Positions 9,125 to 19,171 of a stretch of DNA of 64,000 nt are shown here, one piece after another. Below the pieces are notes generated by a model, which saw only the letters and a list, made by a program, of their open reading frames with translations, searched no databases and had not been told where the DNA came from. The position numbers and the translations under genes were made by a program. Where the stretch lies: contig NZ_AXZL01000073.1 in assembly GCF_000485795.1 (NCBI RefSeq), positions 62,001 to 126,000 of the forward strand, read 5' to 3'. The stretch comes from Shewanella decolorationis S12 (GTDB lineage Bacteria; Pseudomonadota; Gammaproteobacteria; Enterobacterales; Shewanellaceae). How positions within the stretch are numbered: position 1 is the first letter of the stretch; every line of letters begins with the position of its first letter.

Positions 9125-10006
9125 GTGTTAGTCAATGCAATAAAAGAATATCAACTACGGGTTGATGACCAATTAAAACAACGTTTCAGTACACTCGAAG
9201 ACACAGCACCGCAATTAAAGGCCGCCATGACCCACGGCGCGCTGTTAGGCGGTAAGCGTATTCGTCCTTTCTTGGTTTACGGTGTGGGGCAAATGTTTGG
9301 CGTGCCGCTTGAAAAGCTCGACGCCTGCGCCGCCGCCATTGAGTGTATTCATGCTTATTCGTTAATCCATGACGATTTACCCGCCATGGACGATGACGAC
9401 CTTCGCCGTGGTCAACCCACAGTGCATATCGCCTTCGATGAAGCGACCGCTATACTTGCTGGGGATGCCTTGCAAACCTTAGCCTTTGAAATTGTGACCG
9501 AAGCTGTGCCAGGGATCAGCAGCGAGCAGCATATCGCCATGGTGAGAGCGCTGGCGAAAGCCTCGGGTTACCGTGGTATGTGTGGCGGCCAAGCGATTGA
9601 CTTAGCCTCAACCGATAAGCTCATCGACCTTAAGGCCTTAACTCAACTGCATAATATGAAAACGGGCGCCCTTATCAGCTGCGCCGTTGAGTTAGCACTG
9701 ATTGCCGCCAATGCGCCAAAAGATGAATATCAGACTATGATGGAATTTGCCCATGCGGTAGGACTTGCCTTCCAAGTGCAAGACGATATTCTGGACATCA
9801 TTGCCACCACGGAAGAACTCGGCAAACCCCAAGGCTCTGATGCTGAATCAAATAAGAGTACTTTTCCGCAACTACTTGGACTGCAAGGCGCCAAAGACAC
9901 CGCCGCGCAACTGATCCAAGAGGCACTATCAGCGCTGGCTAAATTGCCATACAATAGCCAGTTAATTGCAGACTTCGCCCGCTATATCATTGAGCGAAGA
10001 ATATAA
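9125..10006 (+). CDS. ispA: (2E,6E)-farnesyl diphosphate synthase IspA
   Basis: The 293-residue all-trans prenyltransferase condenses IPP with DMAPP and GPP to farnesyl diphosphate. The first aspartate-rich motif is DDLPAMDDDDLRRG (about residues 83-96) and the second is QDDILD (about 220-225), with GGKRIRP for pyrophosphate binding. The start is GTG at 9125, two bases after the xseB stop, which implies translational coupling. The downstream dxs makes this a small isoprenoid operon. Confidence 0.95.
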   Translation: MLVNAIKEYQLRVDDQLKQRFSTLEDTAPQLKAAMTHGALLGGKRIRPFLVYGVGQMFGVPLEKLDACAAAIECIHAYSLIHDDLPAMDDDDLRRGQPTVHIAFDEATAILAGDALQTLAFEIVTEAVPGISSEQHIAMVRALAKASGYRGMCGGQAIDLASTDKLIDLKALTQLHNMKTGALISCAVELALIAANAPKDEYQTMMEFAHAVGLAFQVQDDILDIIATTEELGKPQGSDAESNKSTFPQLLGLQGAKDTAAQLIQEALSALAKLPYNSQLIADFARYIIERRI

Positions 10007-10027
10007 TAAGAGACGAAGTATCTCGCT

Positions 10028-11896
10028 ATGAGTTTGGACATTTCACAGTTTCCCGTGTTGGCTCAGGCCAACACTCCTAATGAACTCCGCCAGCTTCCTC
10101 AGGCCCTGTTACCTCAATTGGCCGATGAGTTGCGGGAGTTTCTTCTTAAGTCCGTTGGCATGTCCAGCGGACATTTTGCCTCTGGACTCGGCACAGTCGA
10201 ACTGACTGTTGCCCTGCATTATGTCTATAACACCCCGTTTGACCGTTTGATTTGGGACGTTGGCCACCAAGCCTATCCCCATAAAATCCTCACCGGTCGC
10301 CGCGACAGAATGCACACCATTAGGCAAAAGAACGGCTTACACCCTTTCCCTTGGCGGGAAGAAAGTGAATACGACACCTTTAGCGTGGGGCATTCAGGCA
10401 CATCTATCAGTGCCGCATTAGCCATGGCCGTTGCAGCCGAAAAAGAACAGGCAGGTCGCAAAGTGGTCGCCGTAATTGGCGATGGCGCCATGACGGGCGG
10501 TATGGTGTTCGAGGCCATGAATCACGCGGGTGATTTGCACAACGATATGCTGATGGTGCTGAACGATAACGAAATGTCGATTTCAGAAAACGTCGGCGCG
10601 CTCAACAATCACTTAGCGCAGTTGATGTCGGGCCGTCTCTACACCACCATTCGTGAAAGCAGCAAAAAAGTACTCAAAGGCATGCCGGTCATCAAAGAGA
10701 TGGCCAAGCGCACCGAAGAGCACCTCAAGGGCATGGTTGTACCTGGCACTCTGTTTGAAGAGTTAGGCTTTAACTATATCGGCCCCATTGATGGCCACGA
10801 TGTCGAAGCCCTAGTGGAAACCTTGCGCAATATGCGCAATCTCAAGGGGCCACAAGTGCTGCACATCATGACCAAAAAAGGTCGTGGCTATGAGCCAGCC
10901 GAGAAAGATCCTATCGGTTGGCACGCGGTACCTAAATTTGACCCATCGCAGTTTAAGAAGCCAGCGACTAAGCCAGGACTGCCAACATTCTCACAAGTGT
11001 TTGGCAAATGGTTATGTGATATCGCTGAGCAGGATGAAAAAGTCTTAGGGATTACGCCTGCCATGCGTGAAGGTTCGGGCATGGTGGAGTTTTCACAGCG
11101 TTTTCCGAAACAGTATTTCGATGCCGCTATTGCCGAGCAACATGCGGTGACCTTAGGCGCAGGGTTTGCCTGTGAAGGCTATAAGCCTGTGGTCGCCATT
11201 TACTCGACCTTCCTGCAACGGGGCTATGACCAGCTAATCCACGATGTGGCGCTTCAGCGTTTACCGGTATTGTTCGCCATTGACCGTGGCGGTATCGTCG
11301 GTGCCGACGGCCCAACCCACCAAGGGGCATTCGATTTAAGCTTTATGCGCTGCATCCCAAATATGGTGATCATGGCGCCATCGGATGAAAATGAATGTCG
11401 CCAAATGCTCTATACCGGTTATTGCTATGATGCAGGCCCGAGCGCGGTGCGTTATCCAAGGGGCAGCGCCACAGGCGCGACTCAGGTAGAAGCCATGACG
11501 GCGCTGCCTATTGGTAAAGGCGTGATTAAGCGTTTAGGCAAACGTATCGCCATGCTGAACTTTGGTACCACCTTAGCCGCAGCCTTAACCGCCGCAGAAA
11601 GCTTAGACGCCACCGTTGTCGATATGCGCTTTGTGAAGCCCTTAGATGTGGATTTAGTTAAAGAGATGGCGCAAACCCACGATGTGCTCGTGACAGTGGA
11701 AGAAAACGCCATTATGGGCGGCGCAGGCTCTGGTGTATTAGAACTGCTGCAAAAGCTTAAAATGCCTAAACCTGTACTGCAAATCGGCCTACCCGATGAG
11801 TTTATTAAACATGGCTCTCCTGAAGAAGTGACCCATGATTTACAACTCGATGCCGAAGGTATGTTAGCGCAAATTAATGCCTATCTCGCCAATTAA
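10028..11896 (+). CDS. dxs: 1-deoxy-D-xylulose-5-phosphate synthase Dxs
   Basis: The 622-residue thiamin-diphosphate enzyme joins pyruvate and glyceraldehyde 3-phosphate in the first step of the MEP isoprenoid pathway. Visible are the N-terminal [17 protein letters not shown], the ThDP/Mg motif GDGAMTGG beginning at residue 151 and [13 protein letters not shown], the pyrimidine-domain glutamate in [15 protein letters not shown], and the C-terminal transketolase domain ([26 protein letters not shown]). The length matches the family (about 620). It lies 21 bases after ispA, the same product pathway. Confidence 0.97.
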   Translation: MSLDISQFPVLAQANTPNELRQLPQALLPQLADELREFLLKSVGMSSGHFASGLGTVELTVALHYVYNTPFDRLIWDVGHQAYPHKILTGRRDRMHTIRQKNGLHPFPWREESEYDTFSVGHSGTSISAALAMAVAAEKEQAGRKVVAVIGDGAMTGGMVFEAMNHAGDLHNDMLMVLNDNEMSISENVGALNNHLAQLMSGRLYTTIRESSKKVLKGMPVIKEMAKRTEEHLKGMVVPGTLFEELGFNYIGPIDGHDVEALVETLRNMRNLKGPQVLHIMTKKGRGYEPAEKDPIGWHAVPKFDPSQFKKPATKPGLPTFSQVFGKWLCDIAEQDEKVLGITPAMREGSGMVEFSQRFPKQYFDAAIAEQHAVTLGAGFACEGYKPVVAIYSTFLQRGYDQLIHDVALQRLPVLFAIDRGGIVGADGPTHQGAFDLSFMRCIPNMVIMAPSDENECRQMLYTGYCYDAGPSAVRYPRGSATGATQVEAMTALPIGKGVIKRLGKRIAMLNFGTTLAAALTAAESLDATVVDMRFVKPLDVDLVKEMAQTHDVLVTVEENAIMGGAGSGVLELLQKLKMPKPVLQIGLPDEFIKHGSPEEVTHDLQLDAEGMLAQINAYLAN

Positions 11897-11966
11897 GGTG
11901 AAGGGAGCTTGCTCCCTGTAAATGATAAAGTAAGTTGCTGATTAGCTTAAATAAAAATCTCAAACT

Positions 11967-11994
11967 AAAAAGGACTGCATCTGCAGTCCTTTTT
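11967..11994. terminator. Bidirectional terminator between dxs and grpE
   Basis: A perfect 13-base-pair inverted repeat, 11967-11979 with 11982-11994, contains GGACTGCA/TGCAGTCC and is bordered by five A and five T. It sits between the convergent dxs and grpE. A second short hairpin (AGGGA/TCCCT, 11902-11917) immediately after dxs lacks a T tract. Confidence 0.9.
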
Positions 11995-12019
11995 ATTACT
12001 TAATGCTCAGCGCGCTCGC

Positions 12020-12640
12020 TTAGGCTTCAATATTGATCGAAGCAGATTCTTGGCTAGGGCCACCCTGTGACACCATCACCATGGCAGGACGCAGTAAACG
12101 GCTGTTTAGCTCATAACCCTTTTGCATCACTAACATCACAGTATTGGCTGGATACTCAGCGCTTGGCTGCATACCAATGGCTTGATGTTGATCAGGATTG
12201 AAGGCTTGACCCTGTGGATCGATAGGTTTTACCCCAAACTTAGCCACGGCGGTCAAGAAGCTCTTTTGCGTAAGCTCAACACCTTCGTAAATCGCTTTGG
12301 TGGTTTCATCCTGCGGATTAGTACCTTGCAGCGCACGTTCCATATTGTCTAACACTGGCAGTAATTCGTTGGCGAATTTTTCCAAGGCAAATTTGTTCGC
12401 CTTTTCCACATCCATCGCGGCACGGCGGCGAATGTTGTCTACTTCGGCAGCAGCACGGATAACTGAATCTTTTTGCTCTTCAACTTTCGCCAAAGCGTCA
12501 GCGAGTAACTGTTCCAGCTCTTCAATACGGAAATTGGCTTGGGTAAGCTCATCAATCAGACTCGCTTCTTCGGTAGAAACTTCAGACTCTACACCCTCTT
12601 GGATCAGATCCTGTTCTGCTTTAATCGACTCGTTGCTCAT
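12020..12640 (-). CDS. grpE: Heat-shock nucleotide exchange factor GrpE
   Basis: The 206-residue GrpE is the nucleotide exchange factor of the DnaK chaperone. It has an acidic low-complexity N-terminus, a long coiled helix (about 40-100) with [21 protein letters not shown], the hallmark [13 protein letters not shown], and the C-terminal beta domain ending [16 protein letters not shown] chose the ATG at 12640 ([10 protein letters not shown]), preceded by tggag; the frame is open for 15 more codons upstream. A sigma-32 type promoter lies just upstream at 12686-12715, which agrees with heat-shock control. Confidence 0.96.
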   Translation of the reverse strand: MSNESIKAEQDLIQEGVESEVSTEEASLIDELTQANFRIEELEQLLADALAKVEEQKDSVIRAAAEVDNIRRRAAMDVEKANKFALEKFANELLPVLDNMERALQGTNPQDETTKAIYEGVELTQKSFLTAVAKFGVKPIDPQGQAFNPDQHQAIGMQPSAEYPANTVMLVMQKGYELNSRLLRPAMVMVSQGGPSQESASINIEA

Positions 12641-12685
12641 TTTCACTCCAGCTAAAAATGCTTTGTTTCTAAATACTCTGGGCAT

Positions 12686-12715
12686 ATTATGGGGATCAAT
12701 TTTGACGTTTCAAGG
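12686..12715 (-). promoter_or_regulatory. Sigma-32 type heat-shock promoter of grpE
   Basis: Read leftward, CCTTGAAA (plus-strand 12708-12715) is followed after 13 bases by CCCCATAAT (plus-strand 12686-12694). This matches the sigma-32 consensus CTTGAA / CCCCAT-T closely, and its downstream edge is about 45 bases from the grpE start codon. The element lies within the divergent grpE-nadK spacer. Confidence 0.85.
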
Positions 12716-12739
12716 CCTAAGGCCAGATCTAGCATAAAT

Positions 12740-13618
12740 ATGACCACAAAGTTCCACACCATTGGCCTTATTGGCAAGCCGCACCACTCAGGGACAAATC
12801 AAACCCTCAAACGTCTGCACCACTGGCTGACGATGCAAGGATATGAAGTCCTCGTGGAAGAGCGCGTTGCCAGCGAGTTAGGGACCAATATCGTCGCGGT
12901 CGATTTATTAGAGATTGGCGCTCGCTGTGATTTAGCCATAGTTGTAGGTGGTGATGGCAATATGCTCGGCGCCGCCAGAGTGCTGGCACGCTTCGATGTA
13001 GGCGTGATTGGTGTAAACCGTGGCAATCTTGGCTTTTTAACGGATTTACCACCCGATGCCTTTGAAGAAGCGCTCGCCAAAGTGCTCGATGGTGAATTTG
13101 ATACCGAGCACCGCTTTTTACTCGAGGCCGAAGTCTATCGCCATGGTCAGCTAAAAGCCAGTAACACCGCAGTGAATGAGGCAGTACTGCACCCGGGTAA
13201 AATAGCCCATATGATTGAATTTGAAGTCTATATTGACAATCAATTCATGTACAGCCAGCGCGCTGACGGCATGATAGTCTCAACGCCGACAGGGTCTACC
13301 GCCTACGCCCTGTCGGCAGGTGGCGCCATTCTTACCCCCAATTTACAGGCATTAATCTTAGTGCCCATGTTTCCACATACACTGTCGTGCCGCCCAATTG
13401 TGGTCGATGCCTGCAGCACCATTAAGATGGTCGTTTCCCCTGAAAATGGTGAGAATTTAGAAGTAAGCTGCGATGGCCACGTGCATTTAGCGGTATTGCC
13501 CGGTGATGAAATCATAGTGCGCCGCAGTTCAGAGCAACTCAGGCTTATCCATCCAAAAGGACATAATTATTTCCACGTTTTGCGTACCAAACTCGGCTGG
13601 GGCAGTAAGTTATTTTAG
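12740..13618 (+). CDS. nadK: NAD kinase NadK
   Basis: The 292-residue protein, the same length as E. coli NadK, phosphorylates NAD to NADP. Visible are the diacylglycerol-kinase-like GGDGN motif at 70-74, [11 protein letters not shown], the conserved [24 protein letters not shown], and [13 protein letters not shown]. The ATG at 12740 aligns with the E. coli start; an upstream in-frame ATG at 12689 would add 17 residues and would overlap the grpE promoter. It is divergent from grpE, the common arrangement in gamma-proteobacteria. Confidence 0.95.
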   Translation: MTTKFHTIGLIGKPHHSGTNQTLKRLHHWLTMQGYEVLVEERVASELGTNIVAVDLLEIGARCDLAIVVGGDGNMLGAARVLARFDVGVIGVNRGNLGFLTDLPPDAFEEALAKVLDGEFDTEHRFLLEAEVYRHGQLKASNTAVNEAVLHPGKIAHMIEFEVYIDNQFMYSQRADGMIVSTPTGSTAYALSAGGAILTPNLQALILVPMFPHTLSCRPIVVDACSTIKMVVSPENGENLEVSCDGHVHLAVLPGDEIIVRRSSEQLRLIHPKGHNYFHVLRTKLGWGSKLF

Positions 13619-14354
13619 GTTTTGTGACTAAACATTTGTCGTTAATGCAAAACCTACCATTAACTAAATTAGCAACACTGGTTTAAAGGTGAATCATAAA
13701 ACCGTAACAGTGCTGTAAATACCTTCATTAATCGTTATTAAATTTCAGATTAACTCAAAATTCATTAAGTGATCTTTATCACACCAAAACACACCCCATC
13801 ATTTAGCGTGAACTAGATCACATCAATTAACCCGTGTTCAAAATGATATGATTTCTTAAAAATCAATACATTAAATAATTTCGGTAAAAATAATTCTGGC
13901 TCACGGCAACAAAATGCGTGATATGAATCACACCTTAAAATTGTCTTAAAAATTCATCAATAGCCCATTAATGAAATAAATAGATCAGTTAATTGCAATA
14001 CTGATAGCTAATTTAGTAAATATCGCCTTTTTTATAACTAAATAAAACCAAAAGCACAGCTAGTATCACTAAAAGAAATATAACAAACCACCATGAAGTG
14101 ATACCGATCACAGTTAGGAAAATCCTATGAGAGAAGCCTCCCGCAGCGCTGTAAATTAGCATTTCATATAGCAGCCAAAATGATCTAGATCATATAAGTT
14201 CAACCTCGAATAGCGTCTAGTACACACCACAGAATGTCGTGGCAGTGATTATTAGTAGTGAATACTACTGACTTATCCGTTGTGAGTTTCGACATCTAAA
14301 CACTAATAAGATCCCTATAAAACATAAGACAGACCACTTTATGTAGAGGCAAGC
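13619..14354 (+). promoter_or_regulatory. Long AT-rich leader of the lactate permease gene with multiple CRP-like sites
   Basis: This gene-free stretch of 736 bases precedes lldP. Four palindromes share the core GTGA-N6-TCACA: 13768-13783, 13807-13822, 13917-13932 and 14097-14112. A fifth, AATGA-TCTAGA-TCATA at 14179-14194, is degenerate for CRP but also fits an FNR-like ATGAT-N4-ATCAT. A separate repeat, AGTAGT-N4-ACTACT at 14254-14269, could be an operator for a dedicated lactate regulator. Candidate promoter boxes are weak: TTGCAA near 13996 with TAAATA 18 bases on. No open frame with a ribosome binding site is seen, so a long 5' leader or a small RNA is possible. Confidence 0.65.
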
Positions 14355-15998
14355 ATGACAATACTGCAACTTTTCGCGAGCTTGACGCCAGTGCTCAGTG
14401 TAATGATCTTCCTTGTATTACTGAGAATGCCAGCGTCAAAAGCTATGCCCATTTCCATGGTAGTTACGGCAATCGCCGCCGTATTTATTTGGCAAATGGA
14501 TACCACCCTTATGGCCGCGTCCATTCTAGAAGGACTACTGTCAGCCATCACTCCATTAACCATCATCTTCGGCGCGGTATTCCTACTTAATACCCTGAAA
14601 TACTCAGGGGCCATGGATACCATCCGCGCAGGCTTTACTAACATCAGTGCCGATGCCCGTGTTCAAGTAATTATTATTTGTTGGTTATTTGGTGCCTTTA
14701 TTGAAGGTAGCGCTGGCTTTGGTACGCCTGCCGCCATTGGTGCACCGCTGCTGGTATTACTGGGCGTTCCCCCAGTTGCCGCAGCAGTTGTAGCCTTGAT
14801 TGCCGACTCAGCTTGTGTGTCATTCGGTGCAATCGGTTTACCCGTGCTATTTGGTATGGAGCAAGGCTTAACCCAAGGCGGTGTTAGCTTGGCTGCTGAG
14901 CAATTTGCAGCCCACGGCGGTAGCTACGTTGGTTATGCTCGCTTTATCGTAATGCATATGATCACTATCGACTTAATTACAGGTACATTAATCCCACTTG
15001 TCATGGTGACCATACTGACAGGATTCTTTGGCCGCAATAAATCCTTTAAAGAAGGCTTAGCCATTTGGAAATTTGCGATTTTCGCAGGCCTTGCCTTTAC
15101 TGTTCCAGCATGGATTATCAACTATCTTGCGGGTCCTGAATTCCCATCGGTTATCGGCGCATTAATTGGTATGGCTTTAGTCATCCCTGTTGCTCGTAAA
15201 GGCTACTTACTGCCAAAAACCCCTTGGAATGATTTTGCCGAAAATGATAACCAAGAAGGTGCAAAAATTGAGACGACTGCTAAGTTCTCACAAATTGCCG
15301 CTTGGACACCTTATATCATCATGGCTGCGCTATTAGTGCTTTCACGCACCGTTGCGCCACTTAAAGCCTGGTTATCCAGTTTCAACATCAGCTGGACAGG
15401 CCTAATGGGCACTGAGCTTAAAGCCAGTTTTGCAACCTTATATGCTCCTGGCGCCTTCTTCGTGGCCGTGTGTATCTTAGGTTTCTTCCTGTTCAAGATG
15501 AAAAGCCCTGCAATTAAGCAATCCATAGGCGTTTCATGTAAGTCCATGCTACCAACCATCATTTCATTAGGTGCATCTGTGCCTATGGTGAAAATCTTCT
15601 TAAACTCAGGTGTTAATGGTGCAGGCCTTGCGTCTATGCCAGTCGCCTTAGCCGATATGTTAGGTCAATCTATGGGCGCGGTTTGGGCATGGATGGCACC
15701 TATTGTGGGGATTTTTGGTGCCTTCCTGTCAGGTTCAGCGACCTTCTCAAACATGATGTTCTCCAGCTTACAATACAGTGTGGCCGACAACATTGGCATG
15801 AACCATACACTGGTATTAGCACTACAAGGTATCGGTGCTAACGCCGGTAATATGATGTGTGTGATGAACGTGGTTGCCGCTGCAACTGTAGTAGGTATGG
15901 CGGGTAGAGAGTCTGAAATCATTCGTAAAACTATGCCTGTTGCCCTTGGCTACGCCTTACTTGCAGGCACTATCGCAACACTTTGGGGTGGCTTCTAA
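14355..15998 (+). CDS. lldP: Lactate permease LldP
   Basis: The 547-residue integral membrane protein of the LctP family imports lactate by proton symport. It has about 12-14 hydrophobic segments with family blocks such as [35 protein letters not shown], and near the C-terminus [19 protein letters not shown] and [21 protein letters not shown]. The ATG at 14355 follows gagg at 14346-14349. It begins the lactate cluster, and dld follows after about 66 bases on the same strand. Glycolate could also be carried, as in E. coli homologues. Confidence 0.95.
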   Translation: MTILQLFASLTPVLSVMIFLVLLRMPASKAMPISMVVTAIAAVFIWQMDTTLMAASILEGLLSAITPLTIIFGAVFLLNTLKYSGAMDTIRAGFTNISADARVQVIIICWLFGAFIEGSAGFGTPAAIGAPLLVLLGVPPVAAAVVALIADSACVSFGAIGLPVLFGMEQGLTQGGVSLAAEQFAAHGGSYVGYARFIVMHMITIDLITGTLIPLVMVTILTGFFGRNKSFKEGLAIWKFAIFAGLAFTVPAWIINYLAGPEFPSVIGALIGMALVIPVARKGYLLPKTPWNDFAENDNQEGAKIETTAKFSQIAAWTPYIIMAALLVLSRTVAPLKAWLSSFNISWTGLMGTELKASFATLYAPGAFFVAVCILGFFLFKMKSPAIKQSIGVSCKSMLPTIISLGASVPMVKIFLNSGVNGAGLASMPVALADMLGQSMGAVWAWMAPIVGIFGAFLSGSATFSNMMFSSLQYSVADNIGMNHTLVLALQGIGANAGNMMCVMNVVAAATVVGMAGRESEIIRKTMPVALGYALLAGTIATLWGGF

Positions 15999-16064
15999 TC
16001 CATCTTGTTCGAAGTCACGCCGAGTGACTTCGACTTTCTTATATACGATAAAGAGAGTGATGTT

Positions 16065-18869
16065 ATGTCGATTAACTACAAAGAGGTCATCAATGATCTC
16101 AGAACGCAATTAGGTGATCGTCCAGTGACGGATGATCCCGTCCGCCGTTTTGCTTGGTCTACCGATGCCAGCTATTTCAGGATTGTCCCCGAAGTCGTTG
16201 TCCACGCAGAAACCTTAGAACAGGTCAAACTCACCTTAGCCGTTGCCCGCAAGCATAATGCACCAGTCACATTTAGAGCGGCAGGAACCAGTTTATCAGG
16301 CCAAGCCATTGGTGAAGGCATTTTACTTATCCTTGGCCATGATGGTTTTAGAAAGATTGAAGTAAGTAGCGATGCGAAACAAATCACCTTAGGTGCCGCC
16401 GTTATTGGTTCAGACGCCAATGCTGTGCTCGCGCCACTGAATCGCAAAATAGGCCCAGATCCAGCGACAATCGCTTCTGCAAAAATTGGTGGGATTGTCG
16501 CCAATAACGCTTCAGGCATGTGCTGTGGTACAGCACAAAACAGTTACCAAACCATCGCATCGGCAAAACTGTTGTTTGCAGATGGCACAGAACTCGATAC
16601 TGGCTGTGAAAAATCTAAGGCTGAGTTTGCCAAGACTCACGGAAAATTACTGCAAGATCTGAGCGAGCTCTCCCACCTAACGCGCCATAACACCGTATTA
16701 GCCGAACGCATTCGTAAAAAATATTCCATCAAAAATACCACAGGCTACGGTATTAACTCCTTAATCGATTTTACTGATCCTTTTGACATTATTAACCACC
16801 TAATGGTCGGGATGGAAGGTACGTTAGCTTTCATTAATGAAGTCACTTATCACACCGTGAATGAAGCTAAATTTAAAGCTTCCGCCATGGCCGTCTTCCA
16901 TAATATGGAAGATGCGGCACGCGCCATTCCGCTCATTAATGGTGAAAGCGTTTCTGCGGCAGAGCTCCTCGACTGGCCATCCATTAAAGCGGTAACCGGC
17001 AAGCCAGGCATGCCTGATTGGTTGTCAGAACTACCTGCCCTATCAGCGATTCTACTGATTGAATCCCGCGCAGATGATGCGCAAACTCTTGAAGCTTATA
17101 CCCAAGATGTCAGTGCCAAACTGGCTGGTTTTGACTTCATCCGTCCGATGGAATTCAGTACCAATCCCGCAGTTTACGACAAGTACTGGGCGATGCGTAA
17201 AGGGCTTTTCCCCATTGTTGGTGGTGAACGTCCAAAGGGAACCTCAGTTATTATCGAAGACGTTGCCTTTGAGCTTGAACATCTAGCCGCAGCTGCGCAC
17301 GATATCACTGAACTGTTCCATAAACATGGCTACCCAGAAGGCTGTATTTATGGCCACGCGCTAGCGGGTAACTTCCACTTTATCATTACCCCCGCCTTCA
17401 CTACGCAGGCCGATATTGACCGTTTCCATGCCTTTATGGACGATATCGCCGATATGGTGATTAACAAGTACAACGGCTCGATGAAAGCTGAGCATGGTAC
17501 TGGTCGTGCAGTGGCACCATTCGTTGAAAAAGAATGGGGACAAGATGCTTATGTTTTGATGAAGAACATCAAACAACTGTTTGATCCTCAGGGTATTTTA
17601 AACCCAGGCGTTATTCTTAACGATGATGCGAACGTCCACGTTAAAAATATCAAACCCTGTCCTGTCGTCGATGATTTTGTTGATAGATGTATCGAATGTG
17701 GCTTCTGCGAAAAAACCTGTCCAACATCAGCACTTAACTTCTCGCCACGTCAACGTATCGCTACTCTGCGTGAAATCGAGCGCTTAGAGCAGTCAGGCGA
17801 TAAAGCCGCCGCCGAGAAAATGCGTGCCGATGCCAAGTATGATGTGATTGATACCTGCGCGGCTTGTCAGCTCTGTACTATCGCCTGCCCTGTCGACAAC
17901 AGCATGGGTCAGTTGGTACGTAAACTGCGCACCCCATATATCAGCACCACTGAGCAAAAAGTGTTGGATTTCCAAGCCAAACACTTCGGCGCCGTTAACC
18001 AAGTGATCAGTACGGGCTTTGATGTACTTGGGGTTATCCATAAAATCACTGGCGATGGTATCACCAACGCGCTGATGAAAACTGGCCGCTTACTCTCTAA
18101 AGAAGTGCCCTATTGGAATCCAGACTTCCCCAAAGGTGGCAAACTGCCTAAACCGTCCCCAGCTAAAGCAGGGCAAGAAACCGTGGTTTACTTCCCAGCC
18201 TGTGGTGGCCGTACCTTTGGCCCAACACCTAAGGATCCGGATAATCGCACCTTGCCAGAAGTCGTCGTCACTCTGCTTGAGCGTGCAGGTTACAACGTGA
18301 TCACCCCTGAAAAGACCCGCGATTTATGCTGCGGCCAAATGTGGGAATCTAAGGGCGACTTTAAAAACGCCGACGCCAAACGCCAAGAGCTTATCGACGT
18401 GGTCAGCAAGATGAGTAATGGCGGCAAAATCCCCGTATTAGTCGATGCCTTGTCTTGTACCTATCGCACCCTCACGGGTAACCCTCAGGTGCAAATCACT
18501 GACCTTGTTGAGTTTATGCACGACAAGCTGCTGGACAAACTGACCATCAACAAAAAGGTCAATCTGGCCCTGCACTTAGGTTGTAGTGCACGCAAGATGA
18601 AGTTAGAGCCTAAGATGCAAGCGATTGCCGATGCTTGTTCGAGCCAAGTGCTCAAACCTGCGGGCATTGACTGCTGTGGTTACGCCGGAGAAAAAGGCCT
18701 GTATAAGCCAGAAATCAACGCCAGCGCCCTGCGTAATATTAAAAAGCTCATTCCTGTCGAGATTAAGGAAGGCTATTACGCCAACCGTATGTGCGAGGTC
18801 GGCCTAACGCAGCACAGTGGCATTTCCTACCGCCACTTAGCGTATCTGCTCGAAGAGTGCAGCCGCTAA
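16065..18869 (+). CDS. dld: Quinone-dependent D-lactate dehydrogenase Dld-II (FAD, Fe-S)
   Basis: The 934-residue enzyme combines an N-terminal FAD-binding PCMH domain (about 40-220; PVTFRAAGTSLSGQA, GGIVANNASGMCCG), a FAD-oxidase C-terminal domain (to about 525; HAEHGTGRAVAPFVEKEWG-type end), two 4Fe-4S motifs, CIECGFCEKTCP near 542 and CAACQLCTIACP near 597, and a CCG cysteine-rich domain (RDLCCGQMW, GIDCCGYAG) near the C-terminus. This architecture is that of the Shewanella Dld-II, which oxidises D-lactate to pyruvate. I chose the ATG at 16065 after aaagagag; an upstream start at 16005 is less likely. It is followed by its own terminator. Confidence 0.93.
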   Translation: MSINYKEVINDLRTQLGDRPVTDDPVRRFAWSTDASYFRIVPEVVVHAETLEQVKLTLAVARKHNAPVTFRAAGTSLSGQAIGEGILLILGHDGFRKIEVSSDAKQITLGAAVIGSDANAVLAPLNRKIGPDPATIASAKIGGIVANNASGMCCGTAQNSYQTIASAKLLFADGTELDTGCEKSKAEFAKTHGKLLQDLSELSHLTRHNTVLAERIRKKYSIKNTTGYGINSLIDFTDPFDIINHLMVGMEGTLAFINEVTYHTVNEAKFKASAMAVFHNMEDAARAIPLINGESVSAAELLDWPSIKAVTGKPGMPDWLSELPALSAILLIESRADDAQTLEAYTQDVSAKLAGFDFIRPMEFSTNPAVYDKYWAMRKGLFPIVGGERPKGTSVIIEDVAFELEHLAAAAHDITELFHKHGYPEGCIYGHALAGNFHFIITPAFTTQADIDRFHAFMDDIADMVINKYNGSMKAEHGTGRAVAPFVEKEWGQDAYVLMKNIKQLFDPQGILNPGVILNDDANVHVKNIKPCPVVDDFVDRCIECGFCEKTCPTSALNFSPRQRIATLREIERLEQSGDKAAAEKMRADAKYDVIDTCAACQLCTIACPVDNSMGQLVRKLRTPYISTTEQKVLDFQAKHFGAVNQVISTGFDVLGVIHKITGDGITNALMKTGRLLSKEVPYWNPDFPKGGKLPKPSPAKAGQETVVYFPACGGRTFGPTPKDPDNRTLPEVVVTLLERAGYNVITPEKTRDLCCGQMWESKGDFKNADAKRQELIDVVSKMSNGGKIPVLVDALSCTYRTLTGNPQVQITDLVEFMHDKLLDKLTINKKVNLALHLGCSARKMKLEPKMQAIADACSSQVLKPAGIDCCGYAGEKGLYKPEINASALRNIKKLIPVEIKEGYYANRMCEVGLTQHSGISYRHLAYLLEECSR

Positions 18870-18880
18870 CACGCTGAATA

Positions 18881-18908
18881 AACGGGGCTTAAAATAGCCC
18901 CGTTTTTC
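18881..18908 (+). terminator. Terminator after dld-II
   Basis: The stem AACGGGGCT/AGCCCCGTT with a 6-base loop is followed by TTTTTCTT and lies 11 bases beyond the dld stop. It separates the lldP-dld transcript from lldEFG. Confidence 0.9.
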
Positions 18909-19171
18909 TTTAGAAGCAAACTATTCTCATTTATCAATAAAACACCCACCACCACAGAGTTTTCTCACTAGCAAAAAACAAAATATAAACTTAAAAATCA
19001 ACACATTAAAAATTTCTCATTTTTGCAAAAATCAACAAGATCATTTACTAAATTAGGGCTACTTATTTACTTACGATAAGCCTATATTTGATCAACTACC
19101 TTAGCATTTGTGTGGACTTTGGGGTCACAGTGCAAGGCAATGTCGTTCACTAACAAGAAAGAGAAAGCACA
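18909..19171 (+). promoter_or_regulatory. Promoter region of lldEFG
   Basis: This AT-rich spacer of about 260 bases has no open frame. Because dld ends with a strong terminator, lldEFG must have a promoter here. I see no convincing CRP-like palindrome in it; TGTGG and TCACA half sites near 19110-19130 are spaced too far apart. A purine-rich ribosome binding site (aagaaagagaaa) precedes lldE. Confidence 0.45.

Noticed and set aside
11902..11917. AGGGA/TCCCT hairpin directly after dxs as the dxs terminator
   Set aside because: It has no T tract; the stronger bidirectional hairpin at 11967-11994 fits better.
14097..14112. Reading the lldP CRP-like sites as a CRISPR-like or phage repeat array
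   Set aside because: Only the palindromic core is shared; intervening sequences and distances are irregular, as expected for transcription factor sites.
19110..19135. CRP site before lldE
   Set aside because: TGTGG and TCACA half-sites are separated by more than six bases, which does not fit the CRP geometry.
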